A stretch of 64,000 bases of DNA from Prorocentrum cordatum (lineage: Eukaryota; Sar; Dinophyceae; Prorocentrales; Prorocentraceae). The DNA lies in the NCBI GenBank assembly GCA_963575745.1, contig CAUYUJ010004336.1:57501-121500 (forward strand), read 5' to 3'. Below the pieces are notes generated by a model. That model saw only the letters and a list, made by a program, of their open reading frames with translations. It searched no databases and was not told the origin of the DNA. This document shows, piece after piece, positions 43,430-54,299 of this stretch (its first letter is position 1; every line of letters begins with the position of its first letter). The position numbers and the translations under genes are program-made.

Positions 43430-43620
43430 GAAAAGGATGGGGCGGAGGAGGGAGGAGGGAGGAAGGAAGGAGGAGGGAGGGAAGAGGGAGGAGGAGAAGA
43501 AGAAGGAGGATGAGGAGTAGGGGAGGAGATGGGGAGATGGAGGAGGAGGAAGATGGAAGGAGGAGGAGGAGAAGGAGGAGGAGAAGCAGGAGGAGGAGGG
43601 CGAGCAGGAGGAGCAGCAGT
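43430..43620. repeat. impure (GGA)n tract
   Basis: GGA, GGAA and GAAGAA mixtures after the tail of the family 2 copy 1 element. Confidence 0.85.
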
Positions 43621-43699
43621 AAATGCAAGATGGGTCAACGATGCTGTCATACCCCCTCCCTTTCCAGGCCCCCCCCCTCACCAGTCCTACTAGTTTTGC

Positions 43700-43915
43700 T
43701 TCCCCTGTGCGAGGCGCCCCCTTCGAAGGGCGAGCGCCCCGTGTCCCCGCGACTCGGTCGGGAGCTCCGCTTTGAAGGACACCGACCCCATCGTTCGAGC
43801 GGCAAGTTGCAGGGAAGACGACGAGGTGGGGCTTGAAGGCGCAACGGGCGCGCCCGGCGACGGCCCCCGCGTTGCAAAAAAGGAACCGTCCTGCACCCGT
43901 GTAGCCGCCGCACCG
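43700..43915 (+). repeat. family 4 minisatellite units, left of the LINE fragment
   Basis: Two to three diverged units with GCTTTGAAGGAC, GGGCTTGAAGGCGCAACGGG and AAGGAACCGTCCTGCACCCG then TGTAGCCGC. Similar units resume at 46830, on the other side of the LINE fragment. Confidence 0.5.
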
Positions 43916-43959
43916 CTCTTACGCCCTGGGTTTCAGAATCCTCCTCCTCCTTCTCCTCT

Positions 43960-43964
43960 TCATC

Positions 43965-44053
<89 letters not shown>

Positions 44054-44215
44054 CCTCCTCCTCCTCCTCCCTCCTCCTCCCCCTCTCCTCCTCCTCCCCC
44101 CCCCCTCCCCTCCTCCTCCTCCTCCTCCTCCTCCTCCTCCTCCTCCTCCTCCTCCTCCTCCTCCTCCTCCTCCTCCTCCTCCTCCTCCTCCTCCTCCTCC
44201 TCCTCCTCCTCTTGC
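43960..44215. repeat. (CAT)n grading into (CTC)n
   Basis: About 90 bases of CAT then about 165 of CTC/CCT. It abuts the 3' side of the minus-strand LINE fragment: only about 70 bases separate it from the stop codon. Confidence 0.95.
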
Positions 44216-44282
44216 GCTCTTGCGCTCCTCAGCGGTCGTCCCGATAACACAAGACGCCCGCCCTTTAAAGAAAAACGGAAAC

Positions 44283-46680
44283 TCAGCGCCTGAGGGGGGC
44301 AGGGACAACCGCTTCCAGTTTAGAGTTCGAGGGATCCTTCCCCTGCTTCAAAATCCCCAGGACTTTCCGTTTCCACTCAGTGTCGGGGTTCCCCGAACAT
44401 TCTTTGTTCAATTCCTTGACCTTCAAACGGGCATACGCTCCACAGCGCACGCACCAGGTCAAACCTCCATTCTGCCAGAGACGATGGGTGGGGTGGGCCT
44501 GGGACACAATCCTCGGACGCCCAGGGCACGGCAGCTGCACCAGCCGAGAGCGAATCGCCCGCGACATCCCACAGACACAGCATCCCCACCCACCGCCAGG
44601 AGCCTGCGAGACAACGTGACCCTTATCATCTGGGACTATCTCGCGAATCGGGGCCTCCGAATTCTCAGGCTCTCTTTTGGCACGCTCAGAGTATGAAGAC
44701 ACATCAGGATACCCCAGTTGATGGACATGCTTGAGAACAGCCACCATATACCTGGAGATGAGCGTAACCTGATCATGATGATGCCGCAGACGATTCCGAA
44801 GGTGATGATTTGCTGGATGCGCCTTGGCACCTGTCTTGGCCCAGGAGTCCGCCTCCTGGTTGCCTCTGAACCAATGAGGCTCATAGCCTCGTCGTTGCGC
44901 CGCCGCCTCCGACATATGCGAAGGCATCCAACACACATTCACCGAATTAACTCCGATGTCCTCGATCCTCATCCAGATGAGGCGCCAGAGCTCCGCGTAG
45001 CACTTGTTGGATTTGTCCGTCCCCTCCTTTCCCATGTTCCACCCGTCGTAGACCATTTTGCAATCCGTTATGATGTGGGTATTGGGCCCCATGAGGCACA
45101 GCGCCATGTAGAGGGCGTAAAGCTCACTGGACGGCACGTCCTGCACTGGGAGAGGGGAAGGCCCGTAGGCCACTGCGTCTACTTGCATACTCGGGCTGAT
45201 GGAGACGACCGACCAGCCAGCACGTAAAAGCCAACGTATATCTCCGTCGTAGGCGGAGCCGTCGATGCAGACAGTGTCGCCTAGCACTCCACTCGCGGGC
45301 TTCACAGCCCATCTATACTCAGCACCTTGGAGGATCTTGGGGAACTCGGTCCTCTTGGAGTCCACCAGGGCTCTCGTGAACAGGATGTCAGGCTGAGTCA
45401 GGGCCATGGCTGCGGCCCCCATCCCACTATGGTCATGGTCCCTCCTGATCAGCTTGGAGCCATCACAGCCCCATATTCGGTGAAAAACCGTACCCTTCTT
45501 CTGGAGGCACCACTGGCACCGATCATCGATCACGTACCTCTTCCTGAAAACATCAGCCTGAGTCCAGAGATCTCCAGAAACCTGAGCGATAAGCAGACTG
45601 GCCCCAAGAAGATCTCCAGCACCTCTTAACCTAGCAAGTTCATCACGCAGAGGCTCCACGTATGGCTCCCAAGAGGCATTGTAATGAGCTCCCGCACGTA
45701 TACGTAGCAACCGTCTAGTCGCTTCATCCGCTAGGGTTTGCACAGTCCTAGGCCCTACTTCTTTGATGTTGATGGTCACTCCGTCGGTGTTGACCCAAAC
45801 ATCCCAGGAGACAGCTTCCCACTCGAGTCTCCGAAGGGTGAGCACTACCGCTCCTGCTGGGCCTAGGACCGTCCTCCACCCTTGAGACCTAGCCTTGACC
45901 GCGTAGTCGAAGGTGTGCTTCATCTGGGCATCCGTGGCCCACGAATCAAATACTGCTCTAACCCACATCTGCAGAGGCAAAGAATTTGCTGCGAACATCG
46001 GGTCGAGCTTCTCGACCTCAGCCAAAAGGAACTGCAAGCTGCGGCTGCGGCCCTTCACAGGCCCGAAAATAGCCGCACCTGTCGAGGCGCGCTGCTGCTC
46101 CAACTGCGTGTCGCCGAGTCCGACGACCGAAACACCATACATGACCGCCAGAGTGGGGCCTCCTCGATAAACATTCTGAAGCGGCTTCCGAGAGAATCTG
46201 AAAGCCCTGAACCGTCGCACCTTGCCCCTGGTCGTCTTCAGTCGCTTTTCTGTGACATTTCTACCCTTTCCAGCCCTCAGCTTGAAATCGACCCCGAGGT
46301 TTTTGGTCGCCTGAACATGCTTGAACCCGAATTCCCGAAGCGCCCATGCCAGCTGCTTTCCAAGTTTCGGGTCCGAGGCCACCAGGATCGATTTACGTCT
46401 CGAAACCTTCATCTCGAGCTTCTCCAGGGACCTGCAAACAAACAGAGTGCACCTAACTAGCTGAGTCCGAACATGCTTCTGATCACCCACGGCCTGGAGA
46501 CCAGTGTCGTCCACCATCAAAGAAATACCGATCCTCGGCCACTTCTTGGCCGCCGCGTCGAAAACATCTAACAGCACTACTTTCAGCAGCGTCGTCGCAT
46601 ACGAGCAGCCTGCCACTATGGTGGTGTTCAGCTCAAAGGGCATGGACACCGCCTCTCCTACTTTAATGACCCCCCCCCCC
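44283..46680 (-). CDS. 5'-truncated LINE polyprotein: RT C-terminus, zinc knuckle, RNase H, Cys-rich tail
   Basis: Open without a stop for about 800 codons. The nominal ATG at 46841 lies on the far side of the microsatellite, so the genuine sequence starts near 46680 (VIKVGEAVSMPFELN) and the true start is missing. Numbering from 46841: RT catalytic box MVDD near 110 (ISLMVDDTGL), RT-associated zinc knuckle CQWCLQKKGTVFHRIWGC near 441-458, RNase H with D527 (CIDGSAYDGD), E573 (SSELYAL), D593 (IITDCK) and D664 (GNQEADSWAK), then Cys pairs CCVCG and CVRCG near 765-815. It lacks the endonuclease and the RT fingers and palm start. Such truncation is usual for LINE insertions. It probably makes no protein, but the frame is undamaged, so the insertion looks young. 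Confidence 0.8.
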
Positions 46681-46810
46681 CCCTCCTCCGCCTCCTCCTC
46701 CTCCTCCTCTCCTCCTCCTCCTTCCCCCCTCCTCCTCCTCCTCCTCCCCCTCCTCCTCCTCCTCCTCCTCCTCCTCCTCCTCCTCCTCCTCCTCCTCCTC
46801 CTCCTCCTCA
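46672..46810. repeat. (CTC)n microsatellite at the truncated LINE end
   Basis: C homopolymer then CTC/CCT for about 130 bases. It meets the LINE reading frame directly at its truncated 5' end. Confidence 0.95.
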
Positions 46811-46829
46811 ATTCAAACTGCGTCTCCGG

Positions 46830-47131
46830 CCAGAGCCCCAACTTGGAAAGAGAGGAGCCGCCCTCCGTCCGCGCAGTCGGCGTGCGATGTTGCGCTCGTG
46901 GGCGCGCGTGCGTGTGGGCACGGCCCGGGCGAGGGCCCGGTTTTGCCAGACGCGCCCGCTTCCGTCCGTGCAGTTTCGGGGGCGGCAGAGAGGGGGTGCT
47001 GACCCTCCGGAGAGGCCGTCCCTCCCCCCCCCTCCGGAGGGGCTGTCCCTCTCCCCCTGCCCTCCTCCAGGGAGGCTGCCCCTCCAGGGAGGGGACTCTC
47101 GTCCCTCCTCCCTCCCCCCCCCCCTTTTCCG

Positions 47132-47170
<39 letters not shown>

Positions 47171-47545
47171 GGCGGCAGAGAGGGGGGTGATGACTAAGGG
47201 GGGGGGATTGGATATCATGGCGGGGGCCATGAGATTTCCCCAGGTCTCATGGCGCCTCTTCTTATTTCGTTGCGTCCCTGGCCCCCTCTGCTGGGCCGCG
47301 CACATGCCGCCGGTCATGATTTGCACCCCCCCCTCGTGGACACCCCACCTTGGCCGCTCCCGAGTGTAGTTGCTGGCCGCGTTTAGGACGAACGTGCGCG
47401 GCGCCAGGGTGAGAGACACACATCGGAAGCCACCGACTCTCCGTCCATGCAGTTGTGGGAAGGTTTTTTTAAGACAGGTGTGCACGGCGCCAGGGCGATA
47501 GCAGCCTCTCGATAGCCACAAGCCGTCGAGCCGTGTAGCTGTTGG
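46830..47545 (+). repeat. family 4 minisatellite units, right of the LINE fragment
   Basis: Units at 46830-46985 (GGAGCCGCCCTCCGTCCGCG, CTTCCGTCCGTGCAGTTTCG) and 47385-47545 (GAACGTGCGCGGCGCCAGGG, CTCTCCGTCCATGCAG). Between them lie GC-rich sequence, CTCCGGAGGGGCTGTCCCTC repeats and a (CT)n run at 47117-47168. Confidence 0.55.
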
Positions 47546-47689
47546 AAGCTTTCAGCTTCGGGATCGCAGCTTGCACGGGAGTCTCACGCGAAGCGCACGG
47601 CCCGGCATAGCTGCTGGCATGGAAGAGGGTGGAGGGCCGCAGATGCCTGAGGTGGCCATCTTCTGACCAGTGCCTTGATGGGGGAGGCG

Positions 47690-47845
47690 GGAGGAGGAGG
47701 AGGAGGAGGAGGAGGAGGAGGAGGAGGAGGAGGAGGAGGGGAGGAGGAGGAGGAGGAGGAGGAGGAGGGGGGAGGGAGGAGGAGGAGGAGGAGGAGGGAG
47801 GAGGAGGGGAGGAGGAGGAGGAGGGGGAGGGAGGGGGGAGGAGCG
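47690..47845. repeat. (GGA)n microsatellite
   Basis: About 155 bases of GGA with GGGGA interruptions. Confidence 0.95.
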
Positions 47846-47965
47846 AGCAGGGCCCCGGGGGGAGGAGTGGCATGCGGAGGCAGGGAGGTCGGCCGCTGCC
47901 CTGGGGACTCCGGGCGCGTGGCCTGCAGATGTGAGGCCGCTCCACGGCCCCACTTGAATCTGGAG

Positions 47966-48112
47966 GGAGAAAAAACACAGACACAATTCATCGTCGATCC
48001 CCCAGGAAAGTATGGGAAGTGGGGGGGAGACAAAAACCCAGAAAATATGGGAAAGTATGGGGAATCTGTTTATTTCTGTGGCGTTATTTGTGTGTTCTGG
48101 GAACCCTTTATT
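47966..48112 (+). mobile_element. ACACACAGACACAAT repeat, copy 4
   Basis: AAACACAGACACAATTCATC, GATCCCCCAGGAAAGTATGG, CAAAAACCCAGAAAATATGG, GGGGAATCTGTTTATTT; the right end is diverged. Confidence 0.7.
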
Positions 48113-48254
48113 GAAGTTGGAGGAGAAGGGAGGCGGCTCCTGGCCTTTTGTGCACGGAGCCACCTCTCTTGATGCCTGCGCGCGGCGGCGCCTGGCCTGC
48201 GCGCGCGCCCTGCGCCGGGCGATGCGGGAGAGCTGCTCCTCGGAAAGGGTGGAG

Positions 48255-48710
48255 GGGGAGGAGGAGGAGGAGGAGGAGGAGGAGGAGGAGGAGGAGGAGG
48301 AGGAAGAGGAGGAGCAGGAGGAGGAGGAGGGGGAGGAGGAGGAGGAGGAGGAGGAGGAGGAGGGGGAGGGGGAGGGGGAGGGAGGAGGAGGAGGAGGAGG
48401 AGGAGGAGGAGGAGGAGGAGGAGGAGGAGGAGGAGGGAGGAGGAGGAGGAGGAGGAGGAGGGGAGGAGGAGGAGGAGGAGGAGGAGGAGGAGGAGGAGGA
48501 GGGGGAGGGGGGGAGGAGGAGGAGGGGGAGGAGGAGGAGGGAGGGGGAGGAGGAGGAGGAGGAGGAGAGGAGGGGGAGGAGGAGGAGGAGGGGGAGGAGG
48601 AGGAGGAGGAGGAGGAGGAGGAGGAGGAGGAGGAGGAGGAGGAGAGGAGGAGGAGGGGAGGAGGGGAGGGGGGAAAGGGTGAAGGGGGGAGGAGGAGGGA
48701 GGATCGCATC
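48255..48710. repeat. long (GGA)n tract
   Basis: About 455 bases of GGA with GGGGGA interruptions, the longest near-pure GGA block in the window. Confidence 0.95.
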
Positions 48711-48980
48711 GGATCGACTCGGCATGCGGAGCCTGAGGCTCCAGAACGGCGGTGGCAGTATTTCTATCCCGCCCTGCCCTGCGGACGAAAACTACCCAGG
48801 CCCCAATCGAACGGGGCCAGGACGAGGATAAGTCCGTTCCAGACCTTCCGGAATGCTCTCAGAGCATTCTGGGGCGCTTTGAGAAGGCAGCCGTGCCCGA
48901 TACATGCTGCAGAGCCGCCAGATCTCAGAGATCCTCACCCGATGTTATCCTCGTGTTGGCTCCGTCTTACAGTCAAGCCG

Positions 48981-49145
48981 CATAGTAAGGGTGAGCGACT
49001 TTCCAAAGTTACACTTGCGTCCTTGACCCTTCGGCCCAACCTTGGCCGCTTTCGCTGGCGGCGCACCGCTTGCAAAGTGTCGGCATGGCCTTCCAAGGCC
49101 CTTGCACCCTTATCGTGCGCCCCTGTTATACGGGCTGACTGCATC
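48981..49145 (+). repeat. interspersed repeat of about 165 bp, copy 1
   Basis: Shared with 58339-58512 in the same orientation: GTAAGG, CTTTCCAAAG (there CTTCCCAAGG), CCTTGG, GGCCCTTGCA, GATACGGG or TATACGGG. Diverged; no coding sense. Confidence 0.5.
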
Positions 49146-49180
49146 CTCCCCCGAGGTTGTCCTCGTCCTGGCCTCGCTTG

Positions 49181-50490
49181 ATTCCCAGCCATCCTGTGGT
49201 GTTGGGTCCTCGTTTTGAGGAGACAGCGCCCCGCGTCGCACGCCGTCCTCTCGGCTGCCCCCTCCTCCCGTCCTCCCCCTCCTCTCCTCCCCCACTTTGG
49301 CACACCCCTCACACGCTTCGTGGTCCCATAAGGAGCTCCACCAAAGGCCCGGATGCCAGCGCTCGCCTGCGCCCACCGCACCCACTTTGGCACACCCCTC
49401 ACACGCTTTGTGGCCCCATAGGGAGCCCCACCGAAGGCCAGGATGCCAGCACTCGCATGCGCCCACCGCACCCATTTTGGAACACCCGTCACATGTCTTG
49501 TGGACCCATAGGGAGCTCCACCGAAGGCCCAGATGCCAGCGCTCGCATGTGCCCACCGCACCCATGTTGGCACACCCGTCACATGTTTTGTGGACCCATA
49601 GGGAGCTCCACCGAAGGTCCAGATGCCAGCGCTCGCATGCGCCCACCGTACCCATGTTGGGACACCCTCACACGCTTCGTGGCCCCATAGGGAGCTCCAC
49701 CGAAAGTCCCAGATGCCAGCGCCCGCATGCGACCACCGCACCAATTTTGGGACACCTCTCACACGCTTCGTGGCCCCATAGGAAGCCCCACCGAAGGCAC
49801 ACATGCTAGCCTTTGCATGCGCCCGCCGCACCCACTTGAGCACACTCCTCACACGTTTTGTCGCCCCATAGGGAGCCCCCTGGATGGGCCCAGATGCCAG
49901 CGCTCGCATGCGCCCACCGCACCTATTTTGGGACACCCATCACACGTTCCGTGGCCCCATAGGGAGCTCCACCACAGGCCCAGATGCCAGCGCTCGCACG
50001 CGCCCACCGCACCCAGTTTGGCACACCCATGACACGCTTCGTGACCCCATAGGGAGCTCCACCGAAGGGCCCAAATGCCAGCGCTCACATGCGCCCACCG
50101 CGCCAGTTTTGGACACCCCTTAATCGCTTCTTGGCCCCATAGGGAGCCCCGCCGAAGGCACAGATGCCAGCGCTCGCATGCGCCCACCGCGCCCTATTCT
50201 GGCACACCCCTCACACGCTTCGTGGCCCCATAGGGAGCCCCGCCGAAGGCACACATGCCAGCGTTCGCATGCGCCCACCGCTCCCATGTTGGGACACCCC
50301 TCACGCGCTTCTGCGCCCTATAGGGAGCCCCACCGAAGTGCCCAGATGCCAGCGCTCGCATGCGCCCGCCGCACCCATTTTAACACACCCCTTCACGCGC
50401 CTCGTGGCCCAACGGGAGCTCCACCGAATGCGGCGCATACAACGGCAGGACCCACCACTGCATATGGTTGGGTCCGTCGCCAGGCTAATA
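49181..50490 (-). mobile_element. composite minisatellite element, family 1, copy B
   Basis: Minus-strand copy: right-hand end TATTAGCCTGGCGACGGACC (inverted, 50490), about 13 units of about 90 bp (49281-50430), and the tail with CGAGGACCCAAC and GGATGGCTGGGAA ending at 49181. The (GAT)n of the other copies is absent; only a short TCC/CCC patch separates array and tail. The variable half of its unit reads CGCATGCGAGCGCTGGCATC, unlike copies A and C. Confidence 0.8.
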
Positions 50491-51215
50491 CCCAACGAGG
50501 GAGGACGGAGGCGGCAAGGCTGCCCTTCCCTACGCCAGCGGGTCGCGCGCGCGCTGGCCCGAGGCGCAGCAGCCGAGCTCGCGCCCGCGGCGGGCGTGAC
50601 CCGCCTCCCCTGCTGAGTTGACCCGGCGGTGCCGTGCGCCCACCCCTGGTGGGGGAGCGAATTCAGGGGGGGGCGATGGATTGGACAGGGGGGGGAGAGA
50701 AAGAGAGGCGCCCCCTCTCGGGATCTAGAGGCCCCCCTCTGGGGGCCCCACGGGACACCTTGAGGGGCCCGGAGGGGCTCCGTTTCTGCAGCGCTTGCTG
50801 TTGGGGTCCCTCCTCCTCCCTCCCTCCTCCCCCTCCCTCCTCCCTCCTCCCTCCTCCTCCTCCTCCTCCTCCTCCTCCTCCTCCTCCTCCGCCTCCTCCT
50901 CTTCCTCCTCCCCCTCCTCCTCCTCCTCCTCCTCCTCCTCCTCCAAAAGGCTCCCTTCTGGGGGCCCTGCAGGGCCCCTTTGGGGCCCCGCAGGGCCCCT
51001 TTTCTGCAGCCCCCGCTGCACCCCCACCTCTTCGCCCCCCCCAGTTCACGCGTCCTCGGACCCTGGCGGGGGAGCAGGGAGGAAGACGCGGCAAGAGGAG
51101 CGCAAACATAAACTGCCTAACACAAACATAAGCATAAACATACACATAGAAATGTACAAACCAGGAAATGACAAAGCAGCATGTAGACAAAGCATGCATA
51201 GACATAGACATAAGA
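50491..51215. other. spacer between head-to-head family 1 copies; (CTC)n and ACATAAAC-type repeats
   Basis: Holds a (TCC/CTC)n tract at 50810-50944, GGGGCCCC-rich flanks around it (CCTGCAGGGCCCCTTTGGGG), and ACATAAACATA-like words at 51105-51215 which resume at 53230-53275 on the other side of copy C. No gene seen. Confidence 0.6.
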
Positions 51216-52642
51216 ATTAGCCTGGCGAAGGACCCAACCAGATGCAGTTGTGAGAACCGCATGTGTAAATACCGTCTTCGGTGGAGCTCCCCGTGGGGCC
51301 GCGAAACGTGTGAGAGGTATGCCGACGTGGGTGAGGCGGACGCATGCGGGCGGTGGCTGGGACCTCCAGTGGAGCTCCCTAGGGGGCTACGAAACTTGCG
51401 AGGGGTGTGCCGAAACGGGTGTGCGTGACGCATGCGGTCGGCTGCACTGTGGCATTCAGTGGAGCTCGCCATAAGGCAACGAAGCGTCACAAAAAGTGTG
51501 AGAGGTATGCCAAAATGGGTGTGCGTGACGCCCGCGGGCGTTCCCAGTGGGACCTTCGATGGAGCCCCCGTATGGGGCCGCGGAGCGTGTGAGGGGTGTG
51601 CCGAAATGTGTGTGTGTGTGTGTGCGTGGCGCATGCGAGCTGCGCCATTGGGGCCTTCGGTGGAGCTCCCTATGGGGCCACGACACGTGTGAGTGGTGTG
51701 CCGAAATGGGTGTGCGTGACGCATGCGGGCTGCGCCAGTGGCACCTTCGGTGGAGTTCCCTATGGGGCCACGAAACGTGTGAGGGTGTGCCGACATTTGT
51801 GTGTGGGGGGGGGGGTGACGCATGCGGGATGCGCCACTGGGACCTTCGGTGGAGCTCCCTAGGGGGCTACGAAACGTGTGAGGGGTGTGCCGAAACGGGT
51901 GTGCGTGACGCATGCGGGCTGCACCATTGGGACCTTCGGTGGAGCTCCCTGTGGGGCCACGAGACGTGTGAGGGGTGTGCCGACATGGGTGTGAGTGACG
52001 CATGCGGGCTGCGCCATTGGGACCTTCGGTGGAGCTCCCTATGGGGCCACGAAGCGTGTGAGGGGTGTGCCGAAATGAATGTGCGTGACGCATGCGAGCG
52101 CTGGCATCCGGGCCTTTGGTGGAGCTCCCTATGGGGCCCCGAAACGTGTGACGGGTGTGCCGAAACGGGTGTGCGTGACGTATGCGGGCTGCGCCAGTGG
52201 CACCTTCGGTGGAGCTCCCTATGGGGCTACGACACGTGTGAGGGGTGTGCCGAAATGGGCGTGCGTGACGCATGCGGGCTGCGCCACTGGGACCTTCGGT
52301 GGAGCCCCCTTATGGGGCTACGAAACATGTGAGGGGTTTGTCGAAATGTGTGTGCGTGACGCATGCGGGCTGCGCCACTGGGACCTGCGGTGGAGCTCCC
52401 TGTGGGCCACGAAACGTGTGATGTGTGGGTGCCGAAATGGGCGTGCGTGACGCATGCGGGCTGCGCCAGTGGCACCTTCGGTGGAGCTCCCTAGGGGGCT
52501 ACGAAACGTGCGAGGGGTGTGCCGAAATGTGTGTGTGTGCGTGCGTGACGCATGCGGGCTGCGCCACCGAGACCTTCGGTGGAGCTCCCTATGGGGCCAC
52601 GACACGTGTGAGTGGTGTGACGATGACGATGATGACGATATC

Positions 52643-52695
<53 letters not shown>

Positions 52696-53001
52696 GGAGG
52701 AGGAGGAGGAGGAGGAGGAGGAGGAGGAGGAGGAGGAGGAGGAGGAGAGAGGAGGAGGGGATGAGGATGAGGGAGGTGAGGATGAGGATGAGGATGAGGA
52801 TGAGGATGAGGATGAGGATTAGGTTGAGGATGAGGATGAGGATGAGGATGAGGTTGAGGGTGAGGCTGAGGGTGAGGGTGAGGGTGAGGATGAGGAGGAG
52901 GAGGAGGAGGATGATGATGAGATGACGATGATGATGATGATGATGATGGATGAGGATTGAGGATGAGGATGATGAGGATGAGGATGATGAGGATGATGAT
53001 G

Positions 53002-53059
<58 letters not shown>

Positions 53060-53222
53060 GGATGAGGATGAGGATGAGGATGAGGATGAGGATGAGAGGA
53101 GGAGGAGGAGGAGGAGGAGGAGGAGGAGGAGGAGAGGAGGAGGAGGGGGCAGCGGGAGGAGTGAGACGCGGGGCGCTGTCTCTTCAAAACGAAGACCCAA
53201 CACCACAGGATGGTTGGGAAAT
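51216..53222 (+). mobile_element. composite minisatellite element, family 1, copy C
   Basis: Left end ATTAGCCTGGCGAAGGACCC then AACCAGATGCAG. About 15 units of 90 bp (51270-52618), then GAT, GGA and GATGAG repeats (52619-53160), and the tail with stems GAGAC/GTCTC (53163-53182) and CCCAAC/GTTGGG (53196-53218). Because 90 is a multiple of 3 the array is open as a 30-residue repeat peptide on both strands; there is no other sign of a gene. Confidence 0.8.
52619..53160 (+). repeat. (GAT)n, (GGA)n and (GATGAG)n mixture
   Basis: Alternating pure blocks: GAT to 52693, GGA to 52750, GATGAG/GGTGAG to 52900, GAT again at 52930-53056, GATGAG and GGA to 53145. Confidence 0.95.
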
Positions 53223-53239
53223 ATTTCATAGCATAAACT

Positions 53240-53435
53240 GAGAATGAAAAATGATACATAAACATAAACTGGTGGCGTTCCGCGGGAATTTCTTGGATCC
53301 GCGCTGGGCCGCTCTGGCGGCACCTGCGGCGCCGCTCCTGGCGCGCTCCGCGCGCCAGGGAGGGAGGCGTCCAGCGCAGATCCAAGAAATCCGCGCGGAC
53401 CGCCGACAATTTACGTCTGCGCCGTTGATTCTTCA
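53240..53435. mobile_element. long-hairpin foldback element, copy 3, with two inner hairpins
   Basis: Arms: CATAAACTGGTGGCGTTCCG then GGAATTTCTTGGATC at the left; the right arm, inverted, reads CGTAAATTGTCGGCGGTCCG then GGATTTCTTGGATC. The inner hairpins are GCGGCACC/GGCGCCGC (one mismatch) and the perfect CTGGCGCGC-TCC-GCGCGCCAG. It lies directly after the family 1 copy C tail. Confidence 0.8.
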
Positions 53436-53554
53436 AATGAGGACACGGAAGGAGGCGTGTGAAGGCGGGTGGGTCCCGAGGGAAATTGGTCCCGTGATTT
53501 TTGCATGCTTTCGGGCTCTCGGGGGGCCTTCCACGGGTCCGGGGTCTGTCAGAA

Positions 53555-53758
53555 ATCTCCCCCTCCTCCCCCTCCTCCTTCTCTCCTCCTCCTCCTCCTC
53601 CCCCCTCCTCCTCCTCCTCCTCCTCCTCTCCTCCTCATCCTCCTCCTACTCCTCCCTCCTCCTCCTCCTCCTCCTCCTCCTCCTCCTCCCCTCTCCTCCT
53701 CCTCCTCCTCCTCCTCCTCCTCCTCCTCCTCCTCCTCCTCCTCCTCCTCCTCCTCCTC
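53555..53758. repeat. (CTC)n microsatellite
   Basis: About 200 bases of CTC/TCC with ATCCTCC and CCCCTC interruptions. Confidence 0.95.
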
Positions 53759-53974
53759 ACGAGGCACGAGGAACGAGGAAGCTCTCGTCTTGAAGGGCGA
53801 GGCCCCGAGACCTCCAGGGCCCCGTTGTCCCTCCGGACCCGCTGCCCCCCCCCGTGCGGACTTCCGGAGCGCGACCGCCTCCGCGCGGTCGTCGCGCCCT
53901 GCGGGGGGCGCGCGGCGGGCGCGGGGGGGGGGGCCCTGGGCGGCGGCGCCCGCGGCTGCGGGAGACAGAGAGAG

Positions 53975-54180
53975 AGAGAGGAGAAAGAGGAGGAGGAGGA
54001 GGAAGAGGAGGAAGAGGAAGAGGAAGAAGAAGAAGAAGAACAAGAAGAGGAGGAGGAGGAAGAGGAGGAAGAAGAAGAAGAAGAAGAAGAACAAGAAGAG
54101 GAGGAGGAGGAGGAGAGAGAAGAAGAAGAAGAAAAGGAGGAGGAGGAGGAGGAGGAGGAGACGTTGGAGGAGGAGGAGGG
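53975..54180. repeat. (GGA)n/(GAA)n microsatellite
   Basis: GGA and GAA triplets mixed with AACAAGAAG interruptions; the only GAA-rich tract of its kind in the window. Confidence 0.95.
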
Positions 54181-54299
54181 CGGGGGCGTGAGCGGCTCCC
54201 TTGTGGGCCTCGGGGGCCGTCTCGAGGTTCCTTGGTCTTGGTGCCGTGCTGCCTCCCACGGGGCTCCTCCCCCCCCCCCCCCTGCAGGGCTCGTTTCGA

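Noticed and set aside
46681-46841. ATG at 46841 as the genuine start of the LINE polyprotein
   Set aside because: The frame crosses a (CTC)n microsatellite before recognisable protein begins, so the start is accidental.
50663-52273. 536-codon minus-strand frame over family 1 copy C and its left flank
   Set aside because: It is a 90-bp minisatellite read in a frame that happens to lack stops; the plus strand is open as well, and there is no domain or unique sequence.
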